A stretch of DNA of 64,000 nucleotides from Dendrobium chrysotoxum (lineage: Eukaryota; Streptophyta; Magnoliopsida; Asparagales; Orchidaceae). The notes below the pieces were generated by a model that had not been told where the DNA came from, did no database searches, and saw only the letters and a list, made by a program, of their open reading frames with translations. Positions 1 through 11,972 of this stretch are shown here, in pieces (position 1 is the first letter of the stretch; the number at the start of each line of letters is the position of its first letter). A program made the translations under genes and the position numbers. The stretch lies in contig CM034310.1 in NCBI GenBank assembly GCA_019925795.1, forward strand, positions 26,502,520 through 26,566,519, read 5' to 3'.

Positions 1-135
1 TATCTTGGAGTCAGCTTCTCGTTCCTCCTATGAGCGATCATTTTCAGGAACACCCTATCCCCCACTTGGAACTGGATGTCTTTCCTATGCCCATCCGCCT
101 GTGTCTTCATAATCTGCTGAGACATTTGCAGATCA
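1..135 (-). pseudogene. Ty3/gypsy integrase C-terminal fragment
   Basis: Read on the minus strand this stretch encodes a short piece with the motif HRKDIQFQVGDRVFLK. It matches the segment just after the integrase core in Ty3/gypsy polyproteins (usual form: RRDVEFQVGDWVYLK). It runs off the left edge of the window, so only about 43 residues are seen. It abuts the truncated family-A LTR at about 150, so the two come from different elements joined by insertion or rearrangement. The family call is an inference from the motif; the lineage within Ty3/gypsy cannot be decided. Confidence 0.6.
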
Positions 136-159
136 AAATCAAATCAAAATTTTCACCAC

Positions 160-3100
160 CCGTCGTTGCCTCATCACCGATCTTTGCAAAGGTATAAAAT
201 TCCTAAACTCAAAATCCCGCATTCAACGTTTGCGCCGAGCCGAAAAACCATCTATACACACTTTTCTTAGCGTGGTGAGAGGGAATCCGATATGACGCTT
301 CTGACGAGGCGAGTGAGCCCTAAACACGCTTTTCATAACTTGGTGGGGACACTCCTAAATACAAGTAGATGCCTCAGTGCCTACGGCGAAAGAATCATGC
401 ATTTCAAACAGATACCCCCGAAGACCCATATATGCCTTTCTTGGCGTGGTAGGATTGAAGACTACAGCCACGATGTCATTCTATACCTACAATACACGCC
501 TTTCTTGGCGTGGTGGAAAGGCCCAGACTCCTGAAATTTCCCCTAAGCGGGGGAGACACCGGAAGGCTGCCAGAAAATTACACTATTAGGGGACTTGATT
601 TAATTTCAAACGAACAATAGGGGACCTAATTTGAACAAAAATGAACAACAGGGGATTATATTCGGACTTGAACTGAATCTATAAAGCAGCAAACCAGACT
701 TTAATTTGACAAATTTATGATAAAATTGAAAAATATGAAATGTTAATTAATAATTTGAAGCACTTAAATAAATATCACGCAAGCAAATAGAAGACTCATG
801 ATGAACAAACTCTCAAGGCATACAAATGATGATCAATGAACTAAAGCATTCAAGTAAATATCACTTGACGAACATGAAACTCGTGGTGGAAGGAATTTCC
901 AATATTTGAAACATCTAGTAATTCATACACGAGTAAAACATAAGGGTGGCAATAAGAGTTGTGCGGCCAATACATGCACGAAGAATGAAGCGCATCCATA
1001 AGCAAGGAGAGCTCTATCATGAAGAAATATCCTACTCACTATCAACAATATGTTAATCATCACTAATTCTCTTGTAAAATAACGACAATGGACGAATGGT
1101 GAGTATGATAGATCCCTTACAGGAGTAAACAGAAAATCGTCATGCATACAATACTCTACTCACAAGTGAATGCAAGCATCCATTAATGACAGTGAGGTGA
1201 CTCACCATACGCTTGTCAACTTACATGCAAATTGACATACCAAACTCATGATGAATGTGGCTTGCCTACAAACAATGAAGCTTCTTGCAAACACACTATC
1301 AATATGTGATGGATGCTACAACATCCTTCCAATCAATGTCAGCTAATTTACAAGATGAATACATTGTTCCCTACAAATAGTGATGGTTGACATGCAAAGG
1401 ATATAAAAAATTGCAAACAGAACATATCTGAGGAAGTGGTAATGAAGATGGCTCATTTGCAGTTAATGCCAATTAGCTTGTACTAATGTCAATTGGCCTG
1501 CAAATAAACTCACTAATCCATTTGCAATTAATGGCGATTGATATGTAGTGAATGTGATAATTTATTAGCTAACATGCATGAAGGCATTGGCGACGGATAT
1601 AGCCCAACTAGCAGTCAACATCAATCATGCACCTAGCAAATGCATACAAACTTCTACGAGCAGTAGAATTTGACATGCAGTGAATACTGCAACATCCCTT
1701 CAGCCAACGTCAGCTAGTTAGCAAATGAAATCTGTAGTCCCCTACGAACATTAACAACGTACATTGAACATAGTAAGCTGCTGATGGATGTACATGAAAG
1801 TTTGGCGATTAATATAATTCAGCCAACAGTCAACGTTGAGAGTACAAACGGGCGTATCGACTTGCATGGGGAAGGGTATGTTGCAAGTGTGATAGATCCA
1901 GTATAAACTTATGCATGCAGCATGTCATTTACAAACAAGGATAGAAGATCATAGCAAATGCAAATACTTGCGGGCCCTTATAGGAGACCTGCCATACGCA
2001 CCAGATGTCATCTACGAACAAAATGTCAAAGGACTACAACAAGTGCAAGCTCCTACGAGCTGCCGTAGGAGACCTCTCACATGTACAACATCATATCGAC
2101 AAGCAAATGCAAGAAGGACTGCAGTAGCTGCGAACACCTGTTGGCAATGACGGAAACTTTGTCATATGCACACTAATATATATGCGGGTGGTGATCAACA
2201 GGTTCTGGATGTTACAACATTTCTACGATCAACTACCATTCAAATGGCCAGCAAATACGTCGATCCATTACAAGCAGGGGAGGATGATATGCAGCAAATG
2301 CAAAAACCTACAAACCACCGTAGGAGACCTATCACGTACCCAAAGTGCTATCCTCGAGCAAATACAGAAAATCTTCAACAAGTGCAAGCTCCTAGGAACT
2401 ACCGTAAGAGACTCATTAATGCACGACAATCTACCTATATAAAGCAACAAGCAACCCGTAGTGCGACGCCACGTCACAGGATCTGCAACATCCATGCAAG
2501 CGGATAAAAGGCGTTTACAAATTCCAAAAACGAAACTCAATGCAATGCCACCGAATCTATAATGCTCAAACAAGCGGACAGAATGCATCTACAAGCTCTC
2601 AAATAGAACATTGCGCACATTTAAATGACAATTGCCCGTACAGCTGATCAATGTCAAATTGAAAATGCCCTCACATATACTGCAACATGTATGCATACAA
2701 GTATGAAAGTACACATGCAAGCATATTAGCATGTATACATGCAAGAATATACACCCGTATGGACCCCGACGAGCTTGTTATGGGTACACACGTGACGTTT
2801 GAGGTTGCTGCACGGTTCAAATGATAAATTTAAGTTCGAGCCTGATCCTTCTATATGAATATATAGGAGTCGACATGGCTCGAACTATCAAACAAATATA
2901 TGGTCACGGTGTCGATATTTGTTTTATACGTTCATATTAGGCCTTCAAAGTCTACAACAAAGAAAATTCATCAATAAAGGCATAAAACCTATAAAGAACC
3001 TGATTCTCTGTCGGCAAGTAAATAGAGTCGATAAGGTTCAATCCAAATTTTTCATAAATGCCCCGATGATAGCCGTATTGACAGAAATCTCAACCGAAGG

Positions 3101-4120
3101 GGTCCCCAAATATTCAGAATACCCCCCCCCCCCCAAATGCCCATAAAATCTAAAATTTCAAAAATCATCCAAGATTAAAATATTTAATGTTGAAATAAGC
3201 ACCAAAACACCTAAAGCAAAATCCATCCACCCTCCGCAGTAATTTGTCAAGGTGGACAAGTTTGAAAATATACTTTAGCTCACAAAGAGCTAATGTCAGG
3301 TCGAGAATATCACTAATCATTCTCAAATAGTCTCTTGCTAGTAAGAACGTGATATTGGTCCTCTGATCGGTGGTTTGGCCGAACGCCTATGCAAATAACT
3401 CATGGTTTGGTCAGATGGCTCCGTGTGATTAAGGATTATGACCGCGACCCTCTAACCTAGTGGCTTGGTCCAACGACTCCACTGTATTACGATTACAATC
3501 ATAACCCACATGCTCTCTAATGGCTTTAAGTCATTAAGATATGAATCAATAGGGCACAAAGTCCTCTGTTAGCTAGGATGGATTCAGATTTATCACCTTA
3601 GTCAAATACTCACCCTAGGTATACAAGATACCCTTGGACGAAGCAACCTATGGCTGCCGACAGAGATCCTTCTATCAGGTTGGGTCGACTACCACCTCTG
3701 ACTAAGTATACTAGGGACCATGATGGACTGAGACGACGAAACCATGGGATCTTGATCAGGCTCATCATCATTCCCCCACCATCCGCTTTAAGTACAAGAT
3801 GGTGAAATTTTCAATTTTAAATATTAAATCTCAAAATTAAACCCAAGTTTATACTATATGTCAGATATATATTATGTATCTGTTTGATGACTAGCCTTAA
3901 TCGAAAGTTCTCTCTCGTTATCGGGAGGGGTAATTAACTATAGGGGATTGTGCCTATAGGAAACTAGAACTTAGATCATAAAGCGCAAAATGAGGGCGAA
4001 TTCTCTGGGTAGTATCTTATTTCAAACCCAATCTGCCTTCTAAAAATTTACCCCGAAACTTAATCTGTTAAAACTCTCCTAAAAGAGGGGAGGCCGGGGC
4101 GCAAATTTTTGGAGCCTTTA
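160..4120 (+). mobile_element. Truncated giant LTR (family A), plus sense
   Basis: This block is collinear with 56470-60244 of the complete solo LTR further right. It has the hairpin motifs of the TTTTCTTAGCGTGGTG type at about 250, 330, 430 and 495, then the purine-rich gene-free body, the cruciform-like stretch at 2893-2930, and the conserved segment containing ATAGGGGATTGTGCCTATAGG. It ends with TTTTTGGAGCCTTTA at 4120, where other copies end TTTTCGGAGCCCACA. The first part of the LTR (start TGTTGACC and the AT-rich tract) is missing, so the copy is truncated on its left side. It lies in the region expected for intron 3 of the transporter gene. Its terminus has decayed, which suggests it is old. 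No coding sequence is seen in it. Confidence 0.8.
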
Positions 4121-4578
4121 CCATACTATCATAATTCTCAAAATCTCAATAGGAACCTTTTTGGACTTAAAAATTTAGCTTTTATGCATCTCATTATGAG
4201 CTAATGCTTATCTTTTTAGCATCAATCAACACTTAATAATTTATTCAATAATAATGTCCTAAGAAAAATTACCTTCTACAAACTCTCATTTAATAATTTA
4301 TTAAAAAAGTGATTTAATCTTTCATTGAAGTTATTATCTTTAACAAAATTTTATTATCTTCAGTCTTCACTATTAATGCATCTAATTTGATTAAAGTCTA
4401 AATCTTCCATCTCTTAACTTGCTAAAGCTTTTGTCTTGCTTCAGACAATTTCAAATACCATCATACATAAGAACCTTAACATAAGCGGACCAACGTATAA
4501 AGTTCAAGACATAAAGCACACTTGAAAGTCTTATATAACTGTAAATTAGTGTTTGATTAAAAAAGGTGAATTACTTAC
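4121..4578. other. Partial intron 3 of the transporter gene
   Basis: This is AT-rich sequence between the end of the left LTR and the splice donor (GTAAGT, minus strand) of exon 3. No further transporter exon is visible here on the minus strand, so exon 4 must lie left of the window. Confidence 0.5.
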
Positions 4579-7494
4579 ACACGGAGATCCGCCATATTCA
4601 AGCATAGCAACACCCACTAGAGAAAGAAGTGCTCCAGACCAAGTCATGGGAGGTACGGTTGCTCCAAAAATGCCATCAATAAATGGCACAACAACTATCT
4701 ACAAACAAGGTAAGGCATTTTTGTTTTTATTGTTCTGTTATGGCTTAGGTGCAAAAAAGAATGTGACAATGAAGCATGATGGATTGAACCTCACCGTGAA
4801 GGCAGAAATAAAGGATGCACGTCCAGCTTCAGATGTGAGTAGTCCAAGGGCCTGACTCAGATAGCCCAAACTTACCCAAAAACCTAACTCCATTCCTGCA
4901 GACCGAGTTTGGGAGTCCCCATGTGCCTTTAACATGAAAGGAAGGAAAGGAACTGCTGTCAAAGCAAAGCGCACTACAGTGAAAAGTGCTGGATCTACAA
5001 TTTGCTCAACTTCTTTCAAGACAGGAATATCACTTGCTGGAAAATGGGGAAATGAATTTTAGAGACAGAAATAATATGGTAGGGAAAAAGGTGTAATGGA
5101 ATAGAATGGTTAAAAAGTTCGTTCATTAAAAAGTTCTTCCAGCCTACAATATCCTACAAAACAACAATGGATATCGCAAGGAGACTAAATTTACACCCAA
5201 AAATATCCTATTATTTAAAATATTTATGAAGAATCGTAAACATACAATAACCTGGTGAATTATGTCATTTTCTCTATTTTTTTACCTAGTGAGTTAACTT
5301 GTTTTTTGTGTGAGAATCCATCATGCAAGATACAAAATGCTAAAAGACAAACTAATAACGGCACTAACAGCTATGGCAGGGACCAACAAATTGGCGCATT
5401 CACTAACACTGCAAATCCTGCACAACAGCACCAAGGATCATAGCAGCGCTGAAACAAAACAAACCTTTTCTTCTTAACTGCTGCTCAAGTCTCTCCCAGC
5501 TACATATATAAATAAAAGGATATACAGCGTAGTGTCTCCTCTACTGAAGTAGCCTCATTACATGTATGTCATTTTCCTAGCTAATGAAAGCAGGCGTTCC
5601 CTGTTCTTTATGGCATTTATAGTATTTTACTTTAAAATGTATTAAGGTTTTAGTGGCTATTTCAGTATGATGAAAATAGTTTTAGTAAAAGAAAATTTAA
5701 ATAACTGTTCAATAGTCCATTCTCACTTCATTAATTCGAATCTCCAGGCCTAGTCCTGACACTATTAACAACACCAATCCTTACCTACAACTACACCTAC
5801 AATGCCAACCTTCACACATCTAACTTCAATCCCTCATCTTGCCTCCTCCTCATAGCATAGAAATCATTCGTCCCCAAACTCTACAAGAACCATCATTCAA
5901 ATGCCACCAAACACCAGTCCAACCATTGCCTAAAATACCCCACTCACTTCTGAAACTGCAAGCATTTGATAATCTCGTCCTCTCATTTGATAATCATCAC
6001 ATGCTCACTAGATCTAAAATAGGCTCCTCAAAGCCCAAGCATATTTTTCAGCAAGCATCATGTCGATCCAACATGCTACACTCAAGCTATCAAGGATTGG
6101 AAATGAAGGCAAGCCATGTCTTGAGAATTTCAAGCTCACTAACAAAAGGGAATGTGTACACTTGTACACCTCCCTGCACGCCAAAATGTCGCAGGTTGTC
6201 GATGGACATTCAAAACCAAAATCAATTCTGATGGTATAATTATTCGACACAAAGCCCACCCTGTGCACAAGGATAGAAGCAAGAGTAAGGGATACAAAAC
6301 ACAGATACATTCAGTCATGCAGCTAATATGCCCACAATTAGAATTCTCCTTTCAATAGCTGTACATCACAACAAGGATGTCTCACAACTTGATGAAATCC
6401 AATGCATTTCTTCACAATGAGCTTAATGAGGCAGTTCACATGCATACATGTCCTCAATTTAAAGTTTCACAACACCCCAATTGAGGGTGTACAGGAGAAA
6501 GCTATATAAGAATTCAAACTGCCACCAATCAATGATTCACCACATTCTCAGGACACCTACTGAGGCTGGGATTTTAATACAGGCATCAGTCTTATGATAA
6601 AAACATTAGATGACGTAAATTTGAATATTCTATATGATTTTCTGAATTCACCCAATTTATTTTTCTCTTTGATTTAACATACACAATTCAACAAAGCCAC
6701 CAGTAGTACATGCAGGTTACATGAATATCATATATGGTTCAAATCTTCACGGAGCCCAAACCAAAACAAGAAATCACGCACAGCTGTACACATTGGGAAG
6801 CAGATCTTATATAGATTTCGTTTTAATTTTTGAGCCCTAGAAGTCCAAACAACTCAATTGTACAAAAACAATAACGTCAGTTGTGGAACTGCTAACTAAC
6901 TGGTACCAGCTCCTTCGCCGTGGCGTCAAGTATAAATTTCATGAAAATCAGCTACTGATAAAAAATCTACATGGAAAATCTAATGCTTCAACACATTCGG
7001 AAACCAAAATCAGGATTCACAACAAGCATTGGAATGCAATGAAAAAGCATCGGGAAACAGAGAGATTCGTTACCATAGATCACTGTAATCACGTTCAGCA
7101 GTATGATGCTCCTAACCTTCTTTGATGCAAAAACAATCCTCTTCCACAGAGGCCGCCTCTGGATCGAATTTAGGCGAAGCCTAGCCCTCTGCCTCCGGCT
7201 CAGCGGAGCAAATATCTCCGCTTCCTTCGCCACTGGTGTAGCTCCCATGCTCTGCCTACATCCCTTTTCGACCACTTCCGGGGATAAGAACTCGAGATCG
7301 ACATCGATCTTCTGGTGCTCGACGGACGGCGGAGGATCGCGCGGCGACGACCGAGGGAGTCGCCTCGCCACCGTGAACCGTCTGATCGGATCATGAAGGA
7401 AAAAGGTTGAGAGCGATAAGGAGGAACTGCCGAGTGAGGGGCGTGAGGCATCGATCGGTGGCCAGCTCCATGTGGGAGGGCCAGTAGAAGCCAT
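4579..7494 (-). CDS. EamA/DMT-family transporter (WAT1-related type), partial, exons 1-3
   Basis: Three minus-strand exons can be spliced: exon 1 7494-7074, exon 2 5036-4795, exon 3 4698-4579. All have GT/AG borders (donors GTAACG, GTGAGG, GTAAGT; acceptors TTCCAG, TTTGTAG) and phases fit exactly: 421 nt leaves one base, 242 nt completes the frame, and 120 nt is in phase. The start is the ATG at 7494 in context GCATGG. The first ~60 residues are rich in Ser, Arg and Pro with few acidic residues, as in a plastid transit peptide. A membrane segment begins near residue 128 (IILLNVITVIYA), and exon 2 carries the family motifs VRFALTAVPFLPF, GFWVSLGYLSQALGLLTSEA and GRASFISAFT. Exon 3 continues IVVVPFIDGIFGA and ends LEYGGSPC. 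The remaining half (five or so membrane helices, usual family length near 400) is outside the window. The family assignment is strong; the substrate is unknown. Intron 1 carries a copia relic. Confidence 0.87.
5830..6640 (+). pseudogene. Ty1/copia reverse transcriptase relic in intron 1
   Basis: Plus-strand reading in shifting frames gives the order of motifs seen just before and within copia reverse transcriptase. They are HHMLTRSKIGSSKPK (about 5995), then GCRWTFKTKINSDG with RHKAHPV (about 6190-6260; usual GCKWVFKTKINSDG..RYKARLV), then NAFLHNELNEAVHMH (about 6400-6450; usual NAFLHGDLQEEVYM). A last weak match resembles the YGLKQAPRAW..LGF region near 6500-6570. Several frameshifts and stops separate the pieces, and no LTR was identified. 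The fragment lies antisense to the host transporter inside its 2-kb first intron. Confidence 0.75.
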
Positions 7495-7782
7495 GCGAAG
7501 GCGCTGTAGAAAACTGTGAGAATTGATCTGGCCTCTGGGAATCTAAATCTTATGCTATTTAGCCCCCCTTAGAATCCAAGAGAGCAACGGAAACAGAGCG
7601 CAGGGCCACAAAATGTTAAAAATCTTTTACTCAGGCCTATTTGTGTTTCGCATAATATTTAAAATTAAATAAATATCTCTTTTATTTTATTTTTTTTAAT
7701 AATCCCAAAATATCATTTCGGACTAAAATACCCTCCACTTTTGAAAAAAAAATGGAATGGATCCTTGAGCAATCAGTCACGG
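7495..7782 (-). promoter_or_regulatory. Upstream region of the transporter gene
   Basis: This is the 288 bases between the transporter ATG and the target duplication of the LINE. On the minus strand a weak TATA-like CTAAATAG occurs at about 7553-7561, some 60 bases before the ATG. No other promoter motif is clear. If the gene is expressed, its proximal promoter must fit here or include LINE sequence. Confidence 0.3.
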
Positions 7783-7797
7783 ACTTTCGAGCAAAAA
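7783..7797 (+). repeat. LINE target-site duplication, left copy
   Basis: ACTTTCGAGCAAAAA here matches ACTTACGAGCAAAAA at 9415-9429 in 14 of 15 positions. The two flank the LINE body and its poly(A). Confidence 0.8.
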
Positions 7798-9414
7798 TTG
7801 TTTACTTTGGGATAAGCTTTGTGCAAAATTTTTTTACTTTGGCGACAACACAAGCCGCAAATTGCATTTAATCTCTTGAAAAAGTATGTGTAAGCCTAAA
7901 GTTTTGGGAGGTCTTGGGACCCTCCCTTCATTCTATCCAATTCAGCTATAATTGTTGTCTTATTGAGAGAATTTATAAATTTAACAACCCTATTGCTCTG
8001 TGGCTATTCAATATTCATATTTCCCCTTGGAAGCCGCCTGCTATGAAAGCTTCCAAATTCTGGAAATGTTTTTATAAGGATGCTCAACTTGCTAAAGATA
8101 ACTTTCATTTTAAGGCTTCACCAAATTCTCATATCTCTCTTTACTAGGATTATTGGTTCAATGGCAAACTTTTACATGAGGTTATGAATTTACAACCCAT
8201 CATCAACTACTTCCCTTCTAATGCTAGAATCTCTGCCATTCTTAAGGATTATGGGTGGGAGCTGCCGTATGTTTTGCCTGCCTCTATTATTCAATCCCTT
8301 TTGGTTGTCCCTGTGGGAACGGATGCCGATGGTTCCCTCTTTTGGGGTAACGGGAATGAAAACAATCATAGTTCTTATCTGAGCTTTTATTATAAGAATG
8401 AATCTAAAACCAACTGGTCTCATTTTGTCTGGCACAAACGTTATGCTCTCAGATTTTCTGCTTTCTGTTGGATGACTTTAAAAGGTGGAATCAAAATTGC
8501 TGATGTTCTTATATCTAAGGGTATTATTGTGGATGCATTATTCCCTTTATGCCATAACTCGAATGAAACTGCTTCTCATCTATTTTTTGAATGCGACTAC
8601 TGTTTTACTATATTAACTAAGCTCATTCCTAGCTTGGGATCCTTACTTTTCAGACCCAATATATTGCAAGCATTTGAGTATACTGATGAGAATTTTATAA
8701 GGAATAAGGCTTTTTACTATCTTCTCATTTGTTGTTCGGCATATCATCTTTGGAGGGAAAAAAATGATAGGAGATTTGGCAAGTCCTTAGCTTCATCTAC
8801 TACATTGTGTCTTAAGATTAAAACTGCCATCTTCTCAAAAGTATTGAAATGGAGGAATGGGCATATGCTTCTAGAATTACTATAATGTGGCTATTTCTCG
8901 GTTTGGTCGTGCTGCTATGGCAGGTATCAAGGCAGGTTTTTGTCGGTTTGGTGGGCTATGATGATCGAATTGCTTATTTTTTCCCTTTGGAGGGCTGTTT
9001 TCCTGTTGGTTTTCGTTCAGCTGCAATCAGGGATATTCGGCATTTAAGAATTGTTCTTATGGTCTGTGAGATGGGATTTTCTATTTTAAAGGGCAAGGAT
9101 GATCGAATTGCCCATTTTTTCCCCTTGGAGGGCAGTATGTTTGGCTCTTCTGCAGCCAGGTGGATCGAATGCTGCAATTCCTGAGCCCTCTGGTGCAGCA
9201 TTTCACAGTGCTTTGAAAATCTTTTTGTAGCTGCTACAATTAATTAGAGGTGTTTTGTTTTTTGCTTCACCTTTTGCTGAGTTTTTTTGCCTTCTCCACT
9301 GTGTGCTTCTACACATATTGATTAGCTCTCTACAGTTTTGTTCTTTTTCTTCACACATGTAACTATTTTTCATTAATGGAAACGAGCTAAGCCCATAAAT
9401 CTTCCCAAAAAAAA
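7798..9414 (+). mobile_element. 5'-truncated LINE (L1-type) insertion
   Basis: A 1.6-kb insertion is bounded by a 15-bp target duplication. It ends in a poly(A) run (about 9406-9415) after a roughly 500-base 3' UTR. The 3' UTR contains a duplicated segment with GATGATCGAATTGC (about 8958 and 9098). Only the end of ORF2 is present, so the copy is 5'-truncated, as is usual for target-primed reverse transcription. It inserted about 300 bp upstream of the transporter ATG, in the opposite orientation. Confidence 0.85.
7890..8885 (+). pseudogene. LINE ORF2 C-terminus with zf-RVT domain
   Basis: The first part (7890-8145) reads as the usual region after the reverse transcriptase. It has PKVLGGLG, then LWLFNIHISPWKPP and ASKFWKCFYK, with frame changes and a stop at about 8145. 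From 8184 a 233-codon open stretch carries the zinc-binding reverse-transcriptase-associated (zf-RVT) domain: WSHFVWHKRYALRFSAFCWM, then the Cys/His cluster LCHNSNETASHLFFECDYC, then HLWREKNDRRF near the end. Endonuclease and RT domains are absent. The long open frame suggests a fairly recent insertion compared with the LTR elements here, though the truncated copy cannot be active. Confidence 0.85.
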
Positions 9415-9429
9415 ACTTACGAGCAAAAA
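9415..9429 (+). repeat. LINE target-site duplication, right copy
   Basis: ACTTACGAGCAAAAA, directly after the poly(A), pairs with 7783-7797. Confidence 0.8.
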
Positions 9430-10249
9430 GCTGCTCTACCATTGCTTTCTTCATTTACAGTGATCTTTTGCGTGTAATCAAAGTTTCTATCTTCGGTTTC
9501 ATTTTGGAATGGTATTTTTACTATTTTTTAAAATAATTTTTTAGCATAAAAATTTTAATTTTTTACTAAAAAATTCTTTAAAAAATAATAAAAAAAGTGT
9601 CCTACTAATTATTCAAAGTTAGTGGTGATATATTTTTTGATTATTCGGATTTGAAAATATCAATTAAACTATAAACTTTAAAACCAGAATAACATTAGTG
9701 GCAATGATCTGACATTTGGCATTATTAAATTTTGCACTGATTACTATTTAATAAATGTCCATGGCATCAAACTTTAAATAAGTATTATGCGGTAAAAAAA
9801 AATGAGGGGCCAAAATGAAAATTTTTGGTATATTTTTCAAAGAAAATAAATAATAGGCATATTTTTTTCAATTTTAAGTATTATGATACATATATGGAGA
9901 GACACACACACTTGAAGATTGCCATCTTTAATTAAAAATTAGCCCTTTATTCAATACCATCAATTTGTTTGATTCTTTTATGAGTATCATCTAAATCAGC
10001 TGGCTATGGATTTAGACTAGGGAAGTTCAAGCACCATTCAGAGGAGCTTATGGGAAGCAAAGGCATAATTTTTATTATGATTCATATATTTAAATCACAG
10101 ACCTTTTTTTATCTATCTTGAGAAGCACAAGCACCCTTCGTAGGAGCTCAATGATAGAAGGATCCTAGAGCTCCACTCTCAAAAAATAAAACTAAACCCC
10201 CACTCTATGCATAATGAGGGTTGGATTGAGGATCAAAGATATATCTGAA
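9430..10249. other. AT-rich intergenic DNA
   Basis: No coding frame or recognisable mobile-element ends are seen. Two loosely similar stretches with CAAGCACC and GGAGCT (10028-10052 and 10127-10150) may be an old duplication. Confidence 0.4.
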
Positions 10250-11130
10250 ATATAAAGAATCCTATAACTTTTTCACCGCCACTACCAACCAATCTCTATA
10301 GTTGTCTAACCTTTGCCATCAGCCATCCCTGAGTAACCATCATTGTCAAATCACTGTTGCCTAGCCTGTGATGTTGGTTATCGCCGCCTAACCTTCACCG
10401 ACTACCACCATCATTGGACATTCGTCGTCATCTAAACATCATCATCAGTCCTCTTGCGATTATCGTTGGACTACGATCTCTCGAACACCATCGCTCAACT
10501 ATAGTCATTCGACTATCATCTCTAAACTACAAACCTCCAACCACTATTACATATCTATAACTCTCCTACCACCATCAGCGATTACATTCTTCCACCCATC
10601 TTCACCCGGCTATGATCTCCTAATCACCATCCCCCAACTATGATCATTTTAAGCACCATCATCTAACTATAATCCTCCACCACTTTTATCTAATTATGAT
10701 CCTCAAGCCATCATCTTCTCATAGCAATCCTTGAACCACCCTAACCTGACTATAGTCCTAAAACCATTGTTGTTCGATTACGATCCTCAGACCACCTTCG
10801 TTTGACTGTGGTTCTCAGATCTCCATCACTTGAATATAATTTTGCAACCATCGCCTAATTATGATCCTCTAACCATAGCACGACCATAGTTGCTCGAACA
10901 CCAATACACGATTACAGTTTTCCTAACACCATTATTTGACTATGATCATCTACCCACCATCGTATAACTACAATCCTTTAACCACTATCACTCAACTACA
11001 ATCCTCTAGCTATCATCGTCTGACTACGATCCTCCGATCAACATTGCCAAACCACGACCCCTCAACCATTATCAACCCACTACAATCTCCTGAACACTAT
11101 AGTCCAACTAAACTGATGCCATTGAAATTG
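10250..11130. repeat. Degenerate CACCATC..GACTATGATCCTC minisatellite
   Basis: The block is built from many diverged copies of a unit of about 24-27 bases, whose consensus looks like CACCATCGTCTGACTATGAT plus CCTCAA. Clear copies occur at about 10440, 10610, 10650, 10690, 10740, 10790, 10930, 10960 and 11000. Composition is strongly strand-biased (C-rich, G-poor on the plus strand). Open frames through it are artefacts of the repeat. No gene is seen. Confidence 0.75.
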
Positions 11131-11480
11131 TTGTCCGCCATCACCAATAGCATTTACATACACCATCACCTATAAAGCTAATGCACATTGTCGACACCAA
11201 TACTAGCACTGGCCAACTTCATCACCACTATTGCCAACAACATGAATATAAAATATCACCTATAAGGTTGATGCATATCATTGTTACAAAGGCCAATGCT
11301 ATTGACGTTATCGCTGCTAACATCAATGTATATCATTGGCTATAAGATTAATGCACATTGTCAATACCAACCCTAACTTCCAACATCAATACAAAAATTT
11401 ATATTAAACTTCTTGGTCATTGTTCATTGCACATTATTAATACTAATTATAACTCCCGACGTAAACACCAAGAGTCTTAC
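11131..11480. repeat. Second degenerate repeat block (CACCTATAAGGTTAATGCACATTG type)
   Basis: At least three diverged units of about 90-100 bases share TATAA(G/A)(G/A)(C/T)TAATGCACATTGTC-like cores, near 11170, 11265 and 11340. They follow directly on the minisatellite and share its C-rich plus strand. Confidence 0.6.
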
Positions 11481-11877
11481 TAAAGTTGTCGACCATTAGT
11501 CTCTCTCTTCTAAGAAGAATGACCTAATGAAGATCAAATAATCTATTAAATGCAACTCACATGCCATAAATCTCTTCAAACTTCCACCACAATATTCGTT
11601 TTAAAGCATTTAGGTCTACCATATCATATCAACAACTTCTCCAATTATATGGAAGAATATCATTTGTAAAAATTTGACAAATACTATTTAAAATATTATA
11701 ACAACATCTTACCCCATAAATTTTCCATTTCTTGATATTCCTCATAAATTTTTTAGTCTCTTGCAACACCATTTTTTATCTATATATGCTAAATTTTTTA
11801 ATAAACTCCAAACATTAAATATTCATCTATCATCTGAATATTCTAAAACATCATAAATAAATATTAAAATATTTATT

Positions 11878-11972
11878 TATGATATATAAACATTGCATGC
11901 TTTGATAATATATTATCATTGCTTTATGATATATAAATCATTACTTAACTTTGATAATATATTATCATTTCA
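11878..11972. repeat. Two-copy tandem repeat of 47-48 bp
   Basis: Unit 1 starts TATGATATATAAACATTG at 11878 and unit 2 starts TATGATATATAAATCATT at 11925. Each ends with the perfect palindrome GATAATATATTATC. No coding potential. Confidence 0.8.

Noticed and set aside
1911..2507. Several overlapping open frames in the left LTR.
   Set aside because: They fall in the degenerate ACAAGTGCAA/GCAAATGCAA repeat zone and are not conserved in other LTR copies.
7103..7396. Plus-strand open frame opposite exon 1 of the transporter.
   Set aside because: It is the antisense shadow of the GC-rich coding exon.
10936..11175. Open frame through the minisatellite.
   Set aside because: It arises from the stop-poor C-rich repeat and has no gene features.
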